DNA from: Pelomonas sp. BJYL3
GTDB taxonomy: Bacteria > Pseudomonadota > Gammaproteobacteria > Burkholderiales > Burkholderiaceae_C
Assembly (NCBI RefSeq): GCF_027257975.1
Contig: NZ_JANZKX010000007.1
Span: 265,183 to 329,182 of the forward strand
DNA length: 64,000 bases
Direction: 5' to 3'
In this document: piece after piece, positions 1 through 7,986 of the stretch
Layout of the letters: each line of letters opens with the position of its first letter
Position numbering within the stretch: position 1 is the first letter of the stretch
Notes under the pieces: model-generated
What the model was told of the DNA's origin: nothing
The model's database searches: none
The model's input: the letters and a program-made list of their open reading frames with translations, nothing else
Program-made: the position numbers and the translations under genes

Positions 1-1
1 C

Positions 2-469
2 CACGCCAACCGCCTGGAAGGGGGGACGGGTAACGACACGATCCGCACGGGAGCCACGGCAGACACCGTGGTCTTCAACCGAGGCGACGGCCAGGACAGT
101 TGGCGGGACAACGGGGTGGTGGGCTACTCGGGTGGCGTGCGTTACGACCCGGGCATGGACACGCTGCAGTTCGGGGCGGGCATTGCAAAGAGTGATCTGT
201 CGCTGAGCCGCCAAGGCAGCCATCTGGTGGTCGATGTGCGCGACCCGGCGGGCGTGGTGACGGGCGACCGGATCACGATCCTGGGCTGGTTCGACAATGC
301 CGCGCAGGTGGTGGAGCGCTTTGTGTTCGCTGACGGATCAGAACTGATGTCATCTCAGGCCTCGCTGCTGTGCCAGGCCATGGCGGGGTTCGCGCCCCAA
401 GCATTCGAGGCCAGCGCCAGCACTGCTGAGGTTCAAGCCCAGCGACCTCCTGTGGCACTCTTCATTTAA
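2..469 (+). CDS. C-terminal end of an RTX-type calcium-binding repeat protein (5' truncated)
   Basis: The frame is open from the window edge to TAA at 467-469, so the gene begins outside the window. The first visible residues contain glycine/aspartate-rich RTX-like repeats (GGTGNDTIRTG, then NRGDGQD). They are followed by the module often found at the end of such proteins (DTLQFGAGI, then ITILGWFDNAAQVVERFVF). RTX repeats normally fold as calcium-binding beta rolls in proteins exported by type I secretion. The last 35 residues are Ala/Gln-rich and have no recognised motif. Upstream catalytic or adhesive domains cannot be seen, so toxin, protease or adhesin cannot be distinguished. An internal GTG at 68 is not a credible start. 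A strong terminator follows immediately. Confidence 0.8.
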   Translation, partial: HANRLEGGTGNDTIRTGATADTVVFNRGDGQDSWRDNGVVGYSGGVRYDPGMDTLQFGAGIAKSDLSLSRQGSHLVVDVRDPAGVVTGDRITILGWFDNAAQVVERFVFADGSELMSSQASLLCQAMAGFAPQAFEASASTAEVQAQRPPVALFI

Positions 470-482
470 GGTCATGGCCTGC

Positions 483-520
483 GCAGCCGAGTGAGCTCCA
501 CTCGGCTGCTGTTTTCTTGT
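483..520 (+). terminator. Intrinsic terminator after the RTX gene
   Basis: A perfect 9-bp stem (GCAGCCGAG at 483-491 pairing with CTCGGCTGC at 501-509) with a 9-nt loop is followed by TGTTTTCTTGT. It lies 13 bp after the RTX stop codon. A possible GTG start at 491 for the next gene falls inside this stem, which argues for the downstream ATG at 533 instead. Confidence 0.85.
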
Positions 521-532
521 ACAGGCAAACAG

Positions 533-1039
533 ATGAGATTCAATGAATTGATGCAGTCACGTCTCCTTTTCTGCATCTTGGGAGCTCTTGGAGGCTGCCT
601 TCTATGGATGCTTTGCGATGATTTCCCCCTCGTCCCAGGTGACGTGGCATTGGCTGTTGGCAAGGCTCTCGCGCATACAGCGCTGGATTGGTCAGGCAGC
701 AAGCGAATAGCGCAGATCTTGCTGATGCTGGGAAGCTATGGGCTCCGAGGCGCTGCCTATTCGATAGGCTTCGGCGCGGTGATCGGCCTACTTGCGATGG
801 CCTCATCAAGGAAGAGGGCAATGATCTACTCTGCGCCCCTAATTCCGTTGATGGCTCATGTGGCTACCTACATTTATCTCTACCCTCTGGAAGAGTCGAT
901 TTCAGAGAGGCTCTGGCAGGATTTTGAACTCAATTCCTTCTTTGGGATTTCGATATACCTGCCGTTTCTCATGGCAGCCGAGGCGGCAATCGCTGTCAAG
1001 CGACGCTGGCTGAGCAGGCGCCAAGCCGGTCCTACATAG
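533..1039 (+). CDS. Hypothetical multi-pass membrane protein, lower GC
   Basis: A 168-residue protein starting MRFNELMQ. I prefer this ATG because the upstream in-frame GTG at 491 lies within the preceding terminator. Three or four hydrophobic stretches are visible: about residues 9-25 (LLFCILGALGGCLLWML), 65-90 (around GAAYSIGFGAVIGLLAM), 95-115 and 130-155. The C-terminus is basic (VKRRWLSRRQ). I recognise no family. Base composition is visibly less GC-rich than the surrounding genes, with codons such as CTT, TTG and ATA that neighbours avoid, suggesting a different origin or weak selection. It has no obvious operon partner. Confidence 0.55.
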   Translation: MRFNELMQSRLLFCILGALGGCLLWMLCDDFPLVPGDVALAVGKALAHTALDWSGSKRIAQILLMLGSYGLRGAAYSIGFGAVIGLLAMASSRKRAMIYSAPLIPLMAHVATYIYLYPLEESISERLWQDFELNSFFGISIYLPFLMAAEAAIAVKRRWLSRRQAGPT

Positions 1040-1263
1040 GAGGCTTGTCAGCGTTCTTTCCGCCCCCGTGCCCGCCAGGGCGGGGCTCCTCCCGTGCCTA
1101 GGACCGTCATGAAGCATCAGCAGGGTGCCTTCAGAAGAATGTCGGAACGCAAGCGGCTTCTTTCCGGCTGTTTGCAGTTCTTTTTCACATCCTGGCCCGG
1201 CTCGCCTTCATGGGCTGCAGAGACCTTCCGTCCGCCGCCAGAGGCCGCAGTATGCTTGCGCCC

Positions 1264-2307
1264 ATGAGCGAAGAGAAGCATGTCCCGCGCGCCGAACAGC
1301 GCCGCCTGCAGATGGCCGACATCGCGCGCCTGGCCGGCGTGTCGGTGTCCACCGTGTCCCGTGCCCTCAACGGCAGCACGCTGGTGAACCCTGAGACCCG
1401 CCAGCGCGTGGCGGACCTGGCCCGCTCGCTCAACTACTCGATCAACCTCAGCGCGCAGAACCTGCGTCTGCAGAAGAACCGCACCATCGCGGTGGTCGTG
1501 CCCTACGACGCCGACTCGCGCCAGCACATCTCCGACCCCTTCTTCCTGTCCATCGTCGGTGCCATCGCCGACGCGCTGACCGACCGCGGCTACGACATGC
1601 TGCTGCAGCGCGTGGATGCCGAGCACCTGGACCAGGCCGCGCATGCGGTGGACTCCGGCAAGGCTGCCGGCCTGCTGATCATCGGCCAGTGGCGGCACCA
1701 CGACCAGCTCAACGAGCTGGCCGCGCGCAAGCTGCCCGTGGTGGTCTGGGGGGCGCAGCTGCCGCAGCAGCTCTACTGCAGCGTGGGCGGGGACAACGTC
1801 CTGGGCGGCCGCCTGGCCACCGAGCACATGCTGCGCCTGGGCCGCCGCCGCATCGCCTTCCTGGGCGACGCCGAGCTGCCCGAGGTCATGCACCGCCGCG
1901 AAGGCTACTGGCAGGCGCTGCGCGCCGCCGGCCTGGCGCCCGATCCGGTGCTGGAGCTGCCGGCGCCCTTCGAGGTCAGCATGGCGCGCCAGCAGATGCT
2001 GGACTTCTTCGAAGCCCACCGTGACATCGACGCCGTCGTCGCCTGCAGCGACCTGCTGGCGCTGCAGTCCCTGCAGGTGCTGCGGGCCCTGGGCCGCCGC
2101 GTCCCGGAGGAGGTGGCCGTCATGGGCTATGACGACATGCCCCTCGCGGCCTACAGCGACCCCCCGCTGTCCAGCGTGCACCAGCCGGTCTCCAAGGCCG
2201 GCGCCGAATTGGTCGAGGCTCTGCTGAAGATGCTGGAGGGCGAGCGCCTGGCACCCATCATGCTGCCGGTGCACCTGAGCCTGCGCGCGAGCGCGCCGGC
2301 ACGCTGA
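1264..2307 (+). CDS. scrR: LacI-family transcriptional regulator of the sucrose locus
   Basis: A 347-residue protein. The N-terminus carries the LacI helix-turn-helix (MADIARLAGVSVSTVSRALNG) and hinge region. It is followed by a periplasmic-binding-protein-like sensor domain (AVVVPYD, DPFFLSIVGAIADALTDRG, VMGYDDMPLA). An upstream ATG at 1210 would add 18 residues with no match to the family, so ATG 1264 is chosen. LacI-type members linked to sucrose genes repress uptake and catabolism until sugar binds. The assignment to sucrose is inferred from the receptor/fructokinase/transporter/phosphorylase run that begins 3.4 kb downstream and from two LacI-type palindromes in its promoter. The separation from its targets by three unrelated secreted-protein genes is unusual. 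A GC-rich stem without a T-run (CCCTGCC/GGCAGGG near 2342-2368) follows the gene. Confidence 0.8.
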   Translation: MSEEKHVPRAEQRRLQMADIARLAGVSVSTVSRALNGSTLVNPETRQRVADLARSLNYSINLSAQNLRLQKNRTIAVVVPYDADSRQHISDPFFLSIVGAIADALTDRGYDMLLQRVDAEHLDQAAHAVDSGKAAGLLIIGQWRHHDQLNELAARKLPVVVWGAQLPQQLYCSVGGDNVLGGRLATEHMLRLGRRRIAFLGDAELPEVMHRREGYWQALRAAGLAPDPVLELPAPFEVSMARQQMLDFFEAHRDIDAVVACSDLLALQSLQVLRALGRRVPEEVAVMGYDDMPLAAYSDPPLSSVHQPVSKAGAELVEALLKMLEGERLAPIMLPVHLSLRASAPAR

Positions 2308-2497
2308 GCGACCGGGGGGGGGGCGCGCAGCGGTCCCTGCCGGGCCTGCCGGGAGGCAGGGGCTTCGGCCCGACGGGGGCTCGTGAGCGGGGTGCAGACC
2401 CGCAGGCTTGCGGAGGTTCCGCAGGATTTTCGTTGGCCGGATTGGGTCGTCGGAATAACCTCGAAAGTAAGCGGTCGGAGGGCGGCGGAAGGCACGG

Positions 2498-2512
2498 TGG
2501 CACGTGATGCCA
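2498..2512. promoter_or_regulatory. Perfect inverted repeat TGGCA-N5-TGCCA, possible operator
   Basis: A 5-5-5 perfect inverted repeat lies 66 bp before the GTG start of the secreted-protein gene at 2578. It could be a regulator site for the three-gene block. It resembles the -24 half of a sigma54 promoter but the GC dinucleotide comes 2 bp too early, so I do not call it sigma54. No cognate regulator is identified. Confidence 0.3.
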
Positions 2513-2577
2513 GGCGTCGTCGCCCGTCGATCTTCCGGTGCGCCGCACCTCCGATCATCCACCTCAGGGAGCAGCCA

Positions 2578-3810
2578 GTGTCTTGCCGTCCTTGGCGCGC
2601 CATCATGCGCCGGTCCACCTGGTCGTCCGAGAAGGCGCTGGCCGCCCCCGGGGGATCCTCCAGCCTCGCCCTGTCACTGGCGGCATCGGGGCTCTTGTGC
2701 TTGCCCTCGGCCGCGGTGGCCGCCTGCACGGTCCCCGGCCTTTGGTCAGATGCCTACGGCGGAAATGCCAGCATTGCGCCCACGCTTGCGGGCACGATGA
2801 AGCTTCCCTACTGCGCAGCCACGCACCACCTGACGGTCACGCTGGTGGGCACAAGCGGCTTCAAGGTGGATGCTCGCTACGGCGGCGGTGGCAGCGGTGG
2901 CGCCGACGGCCAGGGCCTTGCCGAAGCCCTCACCTTCGCCGCGGACGGCAAGTCGGCCGCAGGCAGCTACGTCAACGACGACGGCGGGACCGGGCCCGAC
3001 ACCTGGACCAGGACGGGCCCGACCCTCGCACTCAGCCGCGGCTCGCTCACCAGCATCACGGCGACCGGCACGCCCGCCGCGGGTGTCTTCAGCTTCACGA
3101 CGACGTTGCTGGCGGGGGCCAATATCGCCACGGTCGCGCAGGCCGCCGGCTTCACGGAACGGAGCAATCCGGACCAGATCACACTGACGGCCCCGGGCGG
3201 CGGCGGGGCGCCGTCGCCGGGTGGGCTGGAGCGCCTCGTCGCCAAGTACAAGGTCGACGACGTGGACGCAAGGAACGAGCTGAACACCATCGCCACCTTC
3301 GGCATGTCCTGCTACCTGGTGGCCCTCGAGTCCGACTACGGCACGCCGCCGGGCAGTTGCAGCGCCACGCGCATTGGTGGCGTGAGCGATGCCGGCGCTG
3401 TCGCCGACCCGAATGGCCTGACCGGCCCCTGCTGCGCATCGCTCATCGCCAACGTCAGGCCCCAGGGGACCGGGCAGCTGAACACCGGCGGCTGCATCAA
3501 CTGCAGCCCCCGCACCGGCCTGATGACCGCGGTGGCGTCCGTGACGGGCGCCGACGGCACCGCGGTGGTGGCCGGCGGCACCGTGGCCAGAGACCGCGCG
3601 GTCATTCCGGGGCGCGGCGTGCTGGTCGACGTCGATGGCGTGGGCAATGGCATGCTGGCCAATGACACGGGCGGCGCCATCCGGGGCTATCGTCTGGATC
3701 TCTTCAATGGGGCGGGCCGGGCTGCATGCGCGGGGGGCGCCAATCCGCATGGGGGCGGCGCTTGCCAGACACCGCAAGGCAGTACCTGTCCAGGGAGTGC
3801 ATTGAAATGA
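2578..3810 (+). CDS. Hypothetical secreted protein, first gene of a three-gene block
   Basis: About 410 residues. I chose GTG at 2578 because AGGGAG sits 6 bp upstream; ATG at 2605 (MRRSTWSSEK) is an alternative. The N-terminus contains an export-like hydrophobic stretch (SSSLALSLAASGLLCLPSAAVA), so the mature protein probably starts near ACTVPGLW. The mature part is Gly/Ala/Thr-rich with a glycine run (YGGGGSGG), a GGGGAPSPGG linker and many cysteines in its second half (PGSCS, PCCAS, GCINCS, ACAGG), suggesting an extracytoplasmic disulfide-bonded protein. No known domain is recognised. It overlaps the next gene by four bases (ATGA), so the two are co-translated. Confidence 0.6.
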   Translation: MSCRPWRAIMRRSTWSSEKALAAPGGSSSLALSLAASGLLCLPSAAVAACTVPGLWSDAYGGNASIAPTLAGTMKLPYCAATHHLTVTLVGTSGFKVDARYGGGGSGGADGQGLAEALTFAADGKSAAGSYVNDDGGTGPDTWTRTGPTLALSRGSLTSITATGTPAAGVFSFTTTLLAGANIATVAQAAGFTERSNPDQITLTAPGGGGAPSPGGLERLVAKYKVDDVDARNELNTIATFGMSCYLVALESDYGTPPGSCSATRIGGVSDAGAVADPNGLTGPCCASLIANVRPQGTGQLNTGGCINCSPRTGLMTAVASVTGADGTAVVAGGTVARDRAVIPGRGVLVDVDGVGNGMLANDTGGAIRGYRLDLFNGAGRAACAGGANPHGGGACQTPQGSTCPGSALK

Positions 3811-4904
3811 ATCGACTGCTTTGCCTGATGGCCGTGGCGCTTGTTGCCGGAGCCAGCCTCTCTGCCGGATCGTCGGCGGCGCCGTCCCTGTCGGGCGTGA
3901 GGATCGCGGCAGTGCGCGACGGCCAGGTCTGCGTGAGCCTCGACGGCGGCGCCCTGCATTGCTTCGGCACGGCCGCGTCCAGGGCCCGGCTGCCAGCCTG
4001 GTCGCGTGACGGCAGCCGGATCGCCTACATCGACGATGCGGACCCGGGCTCGGCCCTGGCCTGGCTGGTGGTGATCGACCCGCAGGGCCGGGCGCTGATC
4101 CGCCTGCCCATCAAGCCCCTCGCTGCCGGCGAGGTGCGCAGTGGCATGCGTTTCGTCGAGTCGCTGGAATGGCTGGGCAGCGACCGCGTGGTCGCCAGCG
4201 GGAGCCTCAATCCCTCGAGCACGGAGAGCCTGGTGTTTGATCTGGGCCGCAAGGCGGTGGTCGCCGAGTACATGGACGACGGCCGCGGGGCCTCCTTCTC
4301 ACCGGATGGCAGGCATGTGCTCCTCGTCGAAGGGGCCCCGCACTTCACGAGCGGGGACACCCGCGCGCCGGTGCTGAGCCTGAATGGTCAGGCCGTGCTG
4401 GCCGGCCTGCCCGTCGACCTGTCGGCGATCGGCCCGGTTCGCTGGTCCGCGGATGGAACGCGTTTCGCCTTGACGGCGCGGGACGCCTCCGGGCTTCATC
4501 GCCTGGTCCTCGGGCACGCGCAGACGAAGGCCGCGCGCTGGGTCGACCTCCCGCCCGCCCCGTCTGACGCGGCCCCGGCGCCTGAGCTGTTCTGGTCGGG
4601 ACATGACTTGCATGTGCAGCGCCTGGTGCCGGGCGAAAGGCAGGGGGCGGTCTCGGAGGCAAAGGGGAGCGCTCCCGGCGCTCGCCAGCTGCGCATGGAT
4701 GACCATGTCCTGAGCACGGATCAGCGCGAGAGCCGCTGGAAGCGCGTGGCCGAACCGGCCGTCAATCCCGTCCATGCCGCCGCGACATTGCGAGCGACCA
4801 CCCTGGGGCATTCCTTGCCTGCCGGGGTTCTTGATGCCGACGTGTGGTGCAAGTCTTGCGCGCTGGATCTGGTGGCACGACGGCGCGGCGACGCCGCTGA
4901 CTGA
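3807..4904 (+). CDS. Secreted TolB/WD40-like beta-propeller protein, probably frameshifted near its 3' end
   Basis: The 365-residue frame starts MNRLLCLMAVALVAGASLSAG, a clear signal peptide, at an ATGA overlap with the preceding gene. At least three PD40-like strands are present: WSRDGSRIAYID, FSPDGRHVLLVE and WSADGTRFALTA, typical of TolB-type beta-propellers. The last roughly 20 residues (VARRRGDAAD) do not look like a propeller. The +1 frame over 4860-4971 does (ARWIWWHDGAATPLTE) and ends in a TGA at 4969-4971 that overlaps the next ATG by four bases, just as this gene overlaps its upstream neighbour. I infer a single-base frameshift near 4845-4870 and an original end at 4971. The function is unknown; such propellers often bind other secreted proteins or glycans. 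Confidence 0.6.
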   Translation: MNRLLCLMAVALVAGASLSAGSSAAPSLSGVRIAAVRDGQVCVSLDGGALHCFGTAASRARLPAWSRDGSRIAYIDDADPGSALAWLVVIDPQGRALIRLPIKPLAAGEVRSGMRFVESLEWLGSDRVVASGSLNPSSTESLVFDLGRKAVVAEYMDDGRGASFSPDGRHVLLVEGAPHFTSGDTRAPVLSLNGQAVLAGLPVDLSAIGPVRWSADGTRFALTARDASGLHRLVLGHAQTKAARWVDLPPAPSDAAPAPELFWSGHDLHVQRLVPGERQGAVSEAKGSAPGARQLRMDDHVLSTDQRESRWKRVAEPAVNPVHAAATLRATTLGHSLPAGVLDADVWCKSCALDLVARRRGDAAD

Positions 4905-4967
4905 GGCCCCCACGGGCTGCGCTCAGGCTTTCACGCCTGTCCGATTCATTGTCATGAGGACAGCAGC

Positions 4968-5343
4968 ATGAATCCGTCATCTCTTGTTCGCGTGCTCGTG
5001 CCCGTGCTCTTGCTCGGCGCGTCTTGTCTCGCGGCCCTGCCTGCCACCGCCGTGCCCGTGTGCTGGGGCCCGGCGTCGGGGATCTCGACGGCGCCAGTGC
5101 TTTCGGCCTCCAGGCGATGGACCTCGACTACCTGGCGCCGTGTTCGACGACGCCTGGCGAGTTCCTGCTGGCGCAGGGGGCTCGCTGGTGTTCACGGCCC
5201 AGTTGGCGCCAGCCACGGTGCCGGCGCCGGCCTCGTCCTGGCTGGCGTTCAGCGCCTTGCTGGCCCTGGCCTGGGTCCCGCAGCGCGGACGCCGGTCCAC
5301 CGCCGCGGCTCCGTGCTTTGCCCACGGCCCGCAGGTCTCGTAA
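4968..5343 (+). pseudogene. Degenerate PEP-CTERM-like secreted protein gene, two apparent frameshifts
   Basis: A signal peptide is encoded from ATG 4968 (MNPSSLVRVLVPVLLLGASC). After about residue 30 this frame becomes Arg/Trp-rich noise. A protein-like stretch continues in the 5024 frame (GDLDGASAFGLQAMDLDYLA, then TTPGEFLLAQ). After about 5175 it continues in the third frame (GGSLVFTAQLAPATVPAP), followed by hydrophobic SSWLAFSALLALAWV and basic QRGRR, ending at 5341-5343. That end (VPAP, one hydrophobic helix, Arg cluster) resembles a PEP-CTERM sorting tail. Two frame changes would be needed to read one product of about 125 residues. Decay or sequence error are both possible. The uninterrupted 166-codon frame to 5468 is not taken as real. 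Confidence 0.5.
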
Positions 5344-5450
5344 GGGCGCGGCGCGTGGGCCGGTGCTGCAGGGGCACGATGGCGTGGCGCGGCGGCCTCT
5401 GGCCCGCTGGTGATCCGCTCGCAGCACCGGCAGTCGCTCAACCAACAGGG

Positions 5451-5464
5451 TGCAATGGATTGCA
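5451..5464. promoter_or_regulatory. Upstream LacI-type operator (auxiliary)
   Basis: TGCAATGGATTGCA, a 14-bp palindrome apart from its central pair. It is identical to the downstream site except for one central base. The two copies are exactly 90 bp apart, centre to centre, which would suit repression looping by a LacI-type tetramer or two dimers. Confidence 0.65.
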
Positions 5465-5498
5465 GTAATGCTGCTCTGGTGTTGGATAGAGCGCCGAT

Positions 5499-5526
5499 TT
5501 GCATCATTGAAATGGCAAATTATTCT
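5499..5526 (+). promoter_or_regulatory. Candidate sigma70 promoter of the sucrose operon
   Basis: TTGCAT (5499-5504), a 16-bp spacer and TATTCT (5521-5526) predict a start near 5533. The surrounding 5451-5600 stretch is markedly AT-richer than the genes. The 346-bp gap 5344-5689 holds this promoter, the two palindromes flanking it and the ribosome binding site of the receptor gene; nothing else was seen. Confidence 0.5.
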
Positions 5527-5540
5527 CGTTTGTCCGTAGA

Positions 5541-5554
5541 TGCAATCGATTGCA
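5541..5554. promoter_or_regulatory. Primary LacI-type operator of the sucrose operon
   Basis: TGCAATCGATTGCA, a perfect 14-bp palindrome with the central CG typical of LacI-family operators. It sits about 8 bp after the predicted transcription start, where a bound repressor would block initiation or clearance. It is the best candidate site for the LacI-type regulator encoded at 1264-2307. Confidence 0.75.
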
Positions 5555-5689
5555 AAATGAGGCGCATCACTCCACAATAGTGCCAGCGGTTCCCCATTGG
5601 TGCTTGACGCCTCCATATGGCGCAGGCGGGTGAACCGTCGCATGATCAGCGGCGCCACAGCCGCAGCCTTCGGGCACTCAGGAGACAAG

Positions 5690-7978
5690 ATGCAGCACCG
5701 TTCACTTTCGCGCGCCCGCGGCTGGCGCCATGCCTCGCAGGCGGGGTTCCGCCTCCAGATCCTTTGCACGGCCCTCGCCGCCCTCGGCGCCGGAGCCCAG
5801 GCGCAGGAGGCCACCCCGGCCGCCGCTGCCAGCGATGGCCTCAAGCTGGACCAGGTCGTGCTGACCGGCAGCTCCACGCAGGTCTCCAAGATGAAGCAAA
5901 GCCTCTCGGTGTCCAGCATCGATGCCGAGCAGATGGGCAAGATCGGCGCAACGAACGCGGCGGAGCTGCTGCGCTCGGTGCCGGGCCTGCGCTCGGAGTC
6001 GTCCGGCGGCGAGGGCAATGCCAACATCACCGTGCGCGGCGTGCCGCTCTCCGCGGGCGGTTCGCGCTATGTGCAGATGCAGGAGGACGGCCTGCCCGTG
6101 CTGCTGTTCGGCGACATCGCCTTCGGCACCGCAGACCAGTTCCTGCGCGCTGATTACAACGTCGAGCGCCTCGAGGTCGTGCGCGGCGGCTCGGCCTCCA
6201 CGCTCGCCAGCAATTCGCCGGGCGGCCTGATCAACTTCATCAGCAAGACCGGCCAGGAGACGGGCGGCAGCCTGGGCCTCTCGGCCGGCCTGGGCAACCG
6301 CCTCTGGCGTGTCGATGCCGATTACGGCGCGAGCCTGGGCCAGGGCGCCAGCTTCCATGTGGGCGGCTACCAGCGTGTGGGCGAGGGCGGCCGGCCGACC
6401 GGCATGAACACCGAGAGCGGCGGCCAGATCAAGGCCAGCTTCACCAAGAAGTTCGACCAGGGCTTCCTCCGCCTGAGCCTCAAGGCCCTGGATGACAAGA
6501 CCCCGTCCTTCATGCCCGTGCCGGTGACCGTCAGCGGCGGGCAGATCCATGAGATCGCCGGCATCGACCCGCGCAAGGCCTTCTTCATCACCCCGAGCCT
6601 GAGCCGCGACACCAGCTTCAACAAGGACGGCGGCTGGACCACCACCGCCACCCGCGACGGACTGCACGTCAAGAGCACGGCCGTGGGGCTGGAAGCCGGC
6701 CTGGACCTCGGCGGCGGACTGCGCCTGGACGAAAAGTTCCGCAAGAGCAGCAACAGCGGCCGCTTCCTGGCCCTGTTCCCCGCGGACAACGGCGGCAATG
6801 GCACGGCCAGCAGCTTCACCGGCACCCTGTTCAACACCTCGCTGGATGACCTGGGCAACACCTTCAACGACCTCAAGCTGACGAAGACCATCGCCTCAGG
6901 CGGCGGCAAGTTCAATGTCGTCGGCGGCCTGTTCTACGGCTCGCAGAACGTGGCCCAGACCTGGTTCTGGAACCAGTACCGCCTGAGCATGGACGGCAAC
7001 AATGCCCAGGTGCTGGACGCCAACGGCAAGGCCTCCAGCGCGCCCATCGCCGAGGGCTGGACCACCTGGGGCGGCTGCTGCACGCGCAGCTTCGACGTGC
7101 AGTACACCCAGACCTCGCCCTACGCCGCGCTGACCTGGGAGCAGGGCCCGCTGAACCTGGACTTCAGCCTGCGCCGCGACGAGCAGAAGGCCAGCGGCTA
7201 CAGCCTCTCCGGTGACAATGCCAACAAGCGCTGGGACGCCGCCAGCCAGAAGACGATCGACTACAAGGTGGCCCACACCAGCTACTCGCTAGGCGGCAAC
7301 TACGCGCTGAGCAAGGACCTCTCCGTCTTCGCGCGTGCCAGCAACGGTGTGTCCTTCAGCGCCGACCGCCTGCTCTACGGCAACCCGCTGGACGGCTCGG
7401 TGCCGGTCGCGCTCAACGAGATCGACCAGCAGGAAGCCGGCGTGAAATGGCGCGGCGCCGGACTCAGCGTCTTCGCCACGCTCTTCAATGCCCGCACCAG
7501 CGAGAGCAACTACGAAGTCACCACCCAGAAGTTCACCGCCAACAAGTACAAGGCCAGCGGCCTGGAGCTGGAGGCTGCCTACACCGTGGGCGAGCTGCGC
7601 CTCAGCGGTGGCGCCACCTTCACGCACGCCAGCATCTCCGACTCCAACGATGCCAGCACCGTGGGCAAGATGCCGCGCCGCCAGGCCCGCGTGGTCTGGC
7701 AGCTGAGCCCCAGCTACACCATGGGGCCGCTGGAGTTGGGGGCCTCGCTGGTGGGTTCGGGCAAGTCCTATGGCGATGACCAGAACACGATCACCATGCC
7801 GGGCTACACCGTGGTCAACGCCTTCCTGAGCTACCAGCTCAACGGCAAGACCACGCTGTCCCTGCAGGCCAACAATCTGTTCAACGCCCTGGCCTACACC
7901 GAGATCGAGGGCGACGGCCACGCCGCCCGCGCACTCAACGGCCGCAGCGTGCGCGCGACCCTGAAGTTCGACTTCTGA
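5690..7978 (+). CDS. TonB-dependent outer-membrane receptor, probably for sucrose
   Basis: A 762-residue protein. ATG 5690 is chosen because GGAGACAA lies directly upstream and the next residues form a signal peptide ending in GAGAQAQ. A TonB-box-like LDQVVLTG lies near residue 60. The plug domain follows (NAAELLRSVPG, ITVRGVP, VERLEVVRGG, NSPGGLINFISKTG), then a beta-barrel ending in the outer-membrane signature phenylalanine (ATLKFDF). TonB-dependent receptors import substrates across the outer membrane using proton-motive force passed by TonB-ExbBD. Placement in front of fructokinase, transporter and sucrose phosphorylase, with only 8 bp to the kinase gene, supports sucrose or sucrose-containing oligosaccharides as ligand. 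Comparable receptors accompany scr genes in Shewanella and sux genes in Xanthomonas. Regulation is probably by the two LacI-type operators upstream. Confidence 0.85.
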   Translation: MQHRSLSRARGWRHASQAGFRLQILCTALAALGAGAQAQEATPAAAASDGLKLDQVVLTGSSTQVSKMKQSLSVSSIDAEQMGKIGATNAAELLRSVPGLRSESSGGEGNANITVRGVPLSAGGSRYVQMQEDGLPVLLFGDIAFGTADQFLRADYNVERLEVVRGGSASTLASNSPGGLINFISKTGQETGGSLGLSAGLGNRLWRVDADYGASLGQGASFHVGGYQRVGEGGRPTGMNTESGGQIKASFTKKFDQGFLRLSLKALDDKTPSFMPVPVTVSGGQIHEIAGIDPRKAFFITPSLSRDTSFNKDGGWTTTATRDGLHVKSTAVGLEAGLDLGGGLRLDEKFRKSSNSGRFLALFPADNGGNGTASSFTGTLFNTSLDDLGNTFNDLKLTKTIASGGGKFNVVGGLFYGSQNVAQTWFWNQYRLSMDGNNAQVLDANGKASSAPIAEGWTTWGGCCTRSFDVQYTQTSPYAALTWEQGPLNLDFSLRRDEQKASGYSLSGDNANKRWDAASQKTIDYKVAHTSYSLGGNYALSKDLSVFARASNGVSFSADRLLYGNPLDGSVPVALNEIDQQEAGVKWRGAGLSVFATLFNARTSESNYEVTTQKFTANKYKASGLELEAAYTVGELRLSGGATFTHASISDSNDASTVGKMPRRQARVVWQLSPSYTMGPLELGASLVGSGKSYGDDQNTITMPGYTVVNAFLSYQLNGKTTLSLQANNLFNALAYTEIEGDGHAARALNGRSVRATLKFDF

Positions 7979-7986
7979 GCCCGGCC

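Noticed and set aside
491-532. GTG start at 491 for the membrane protein
   Set aside because: It lies inside the stem of the preceding terminator and lacks a ribosome binding site; ATG 533 is better.
2498-2512. TGGCACGTGATGCC as a sigma54 promoter
   Set aside because: The GC element is 2 bp too close; it is recorded only as an inverted repeat.
4968-5468. 166-codon uninterrupted frame as an intact protein
   Set aside because: After the signal peptide it becomes Arg/Trp/Gly noise, while protein-like sequence continues in the other two frames.
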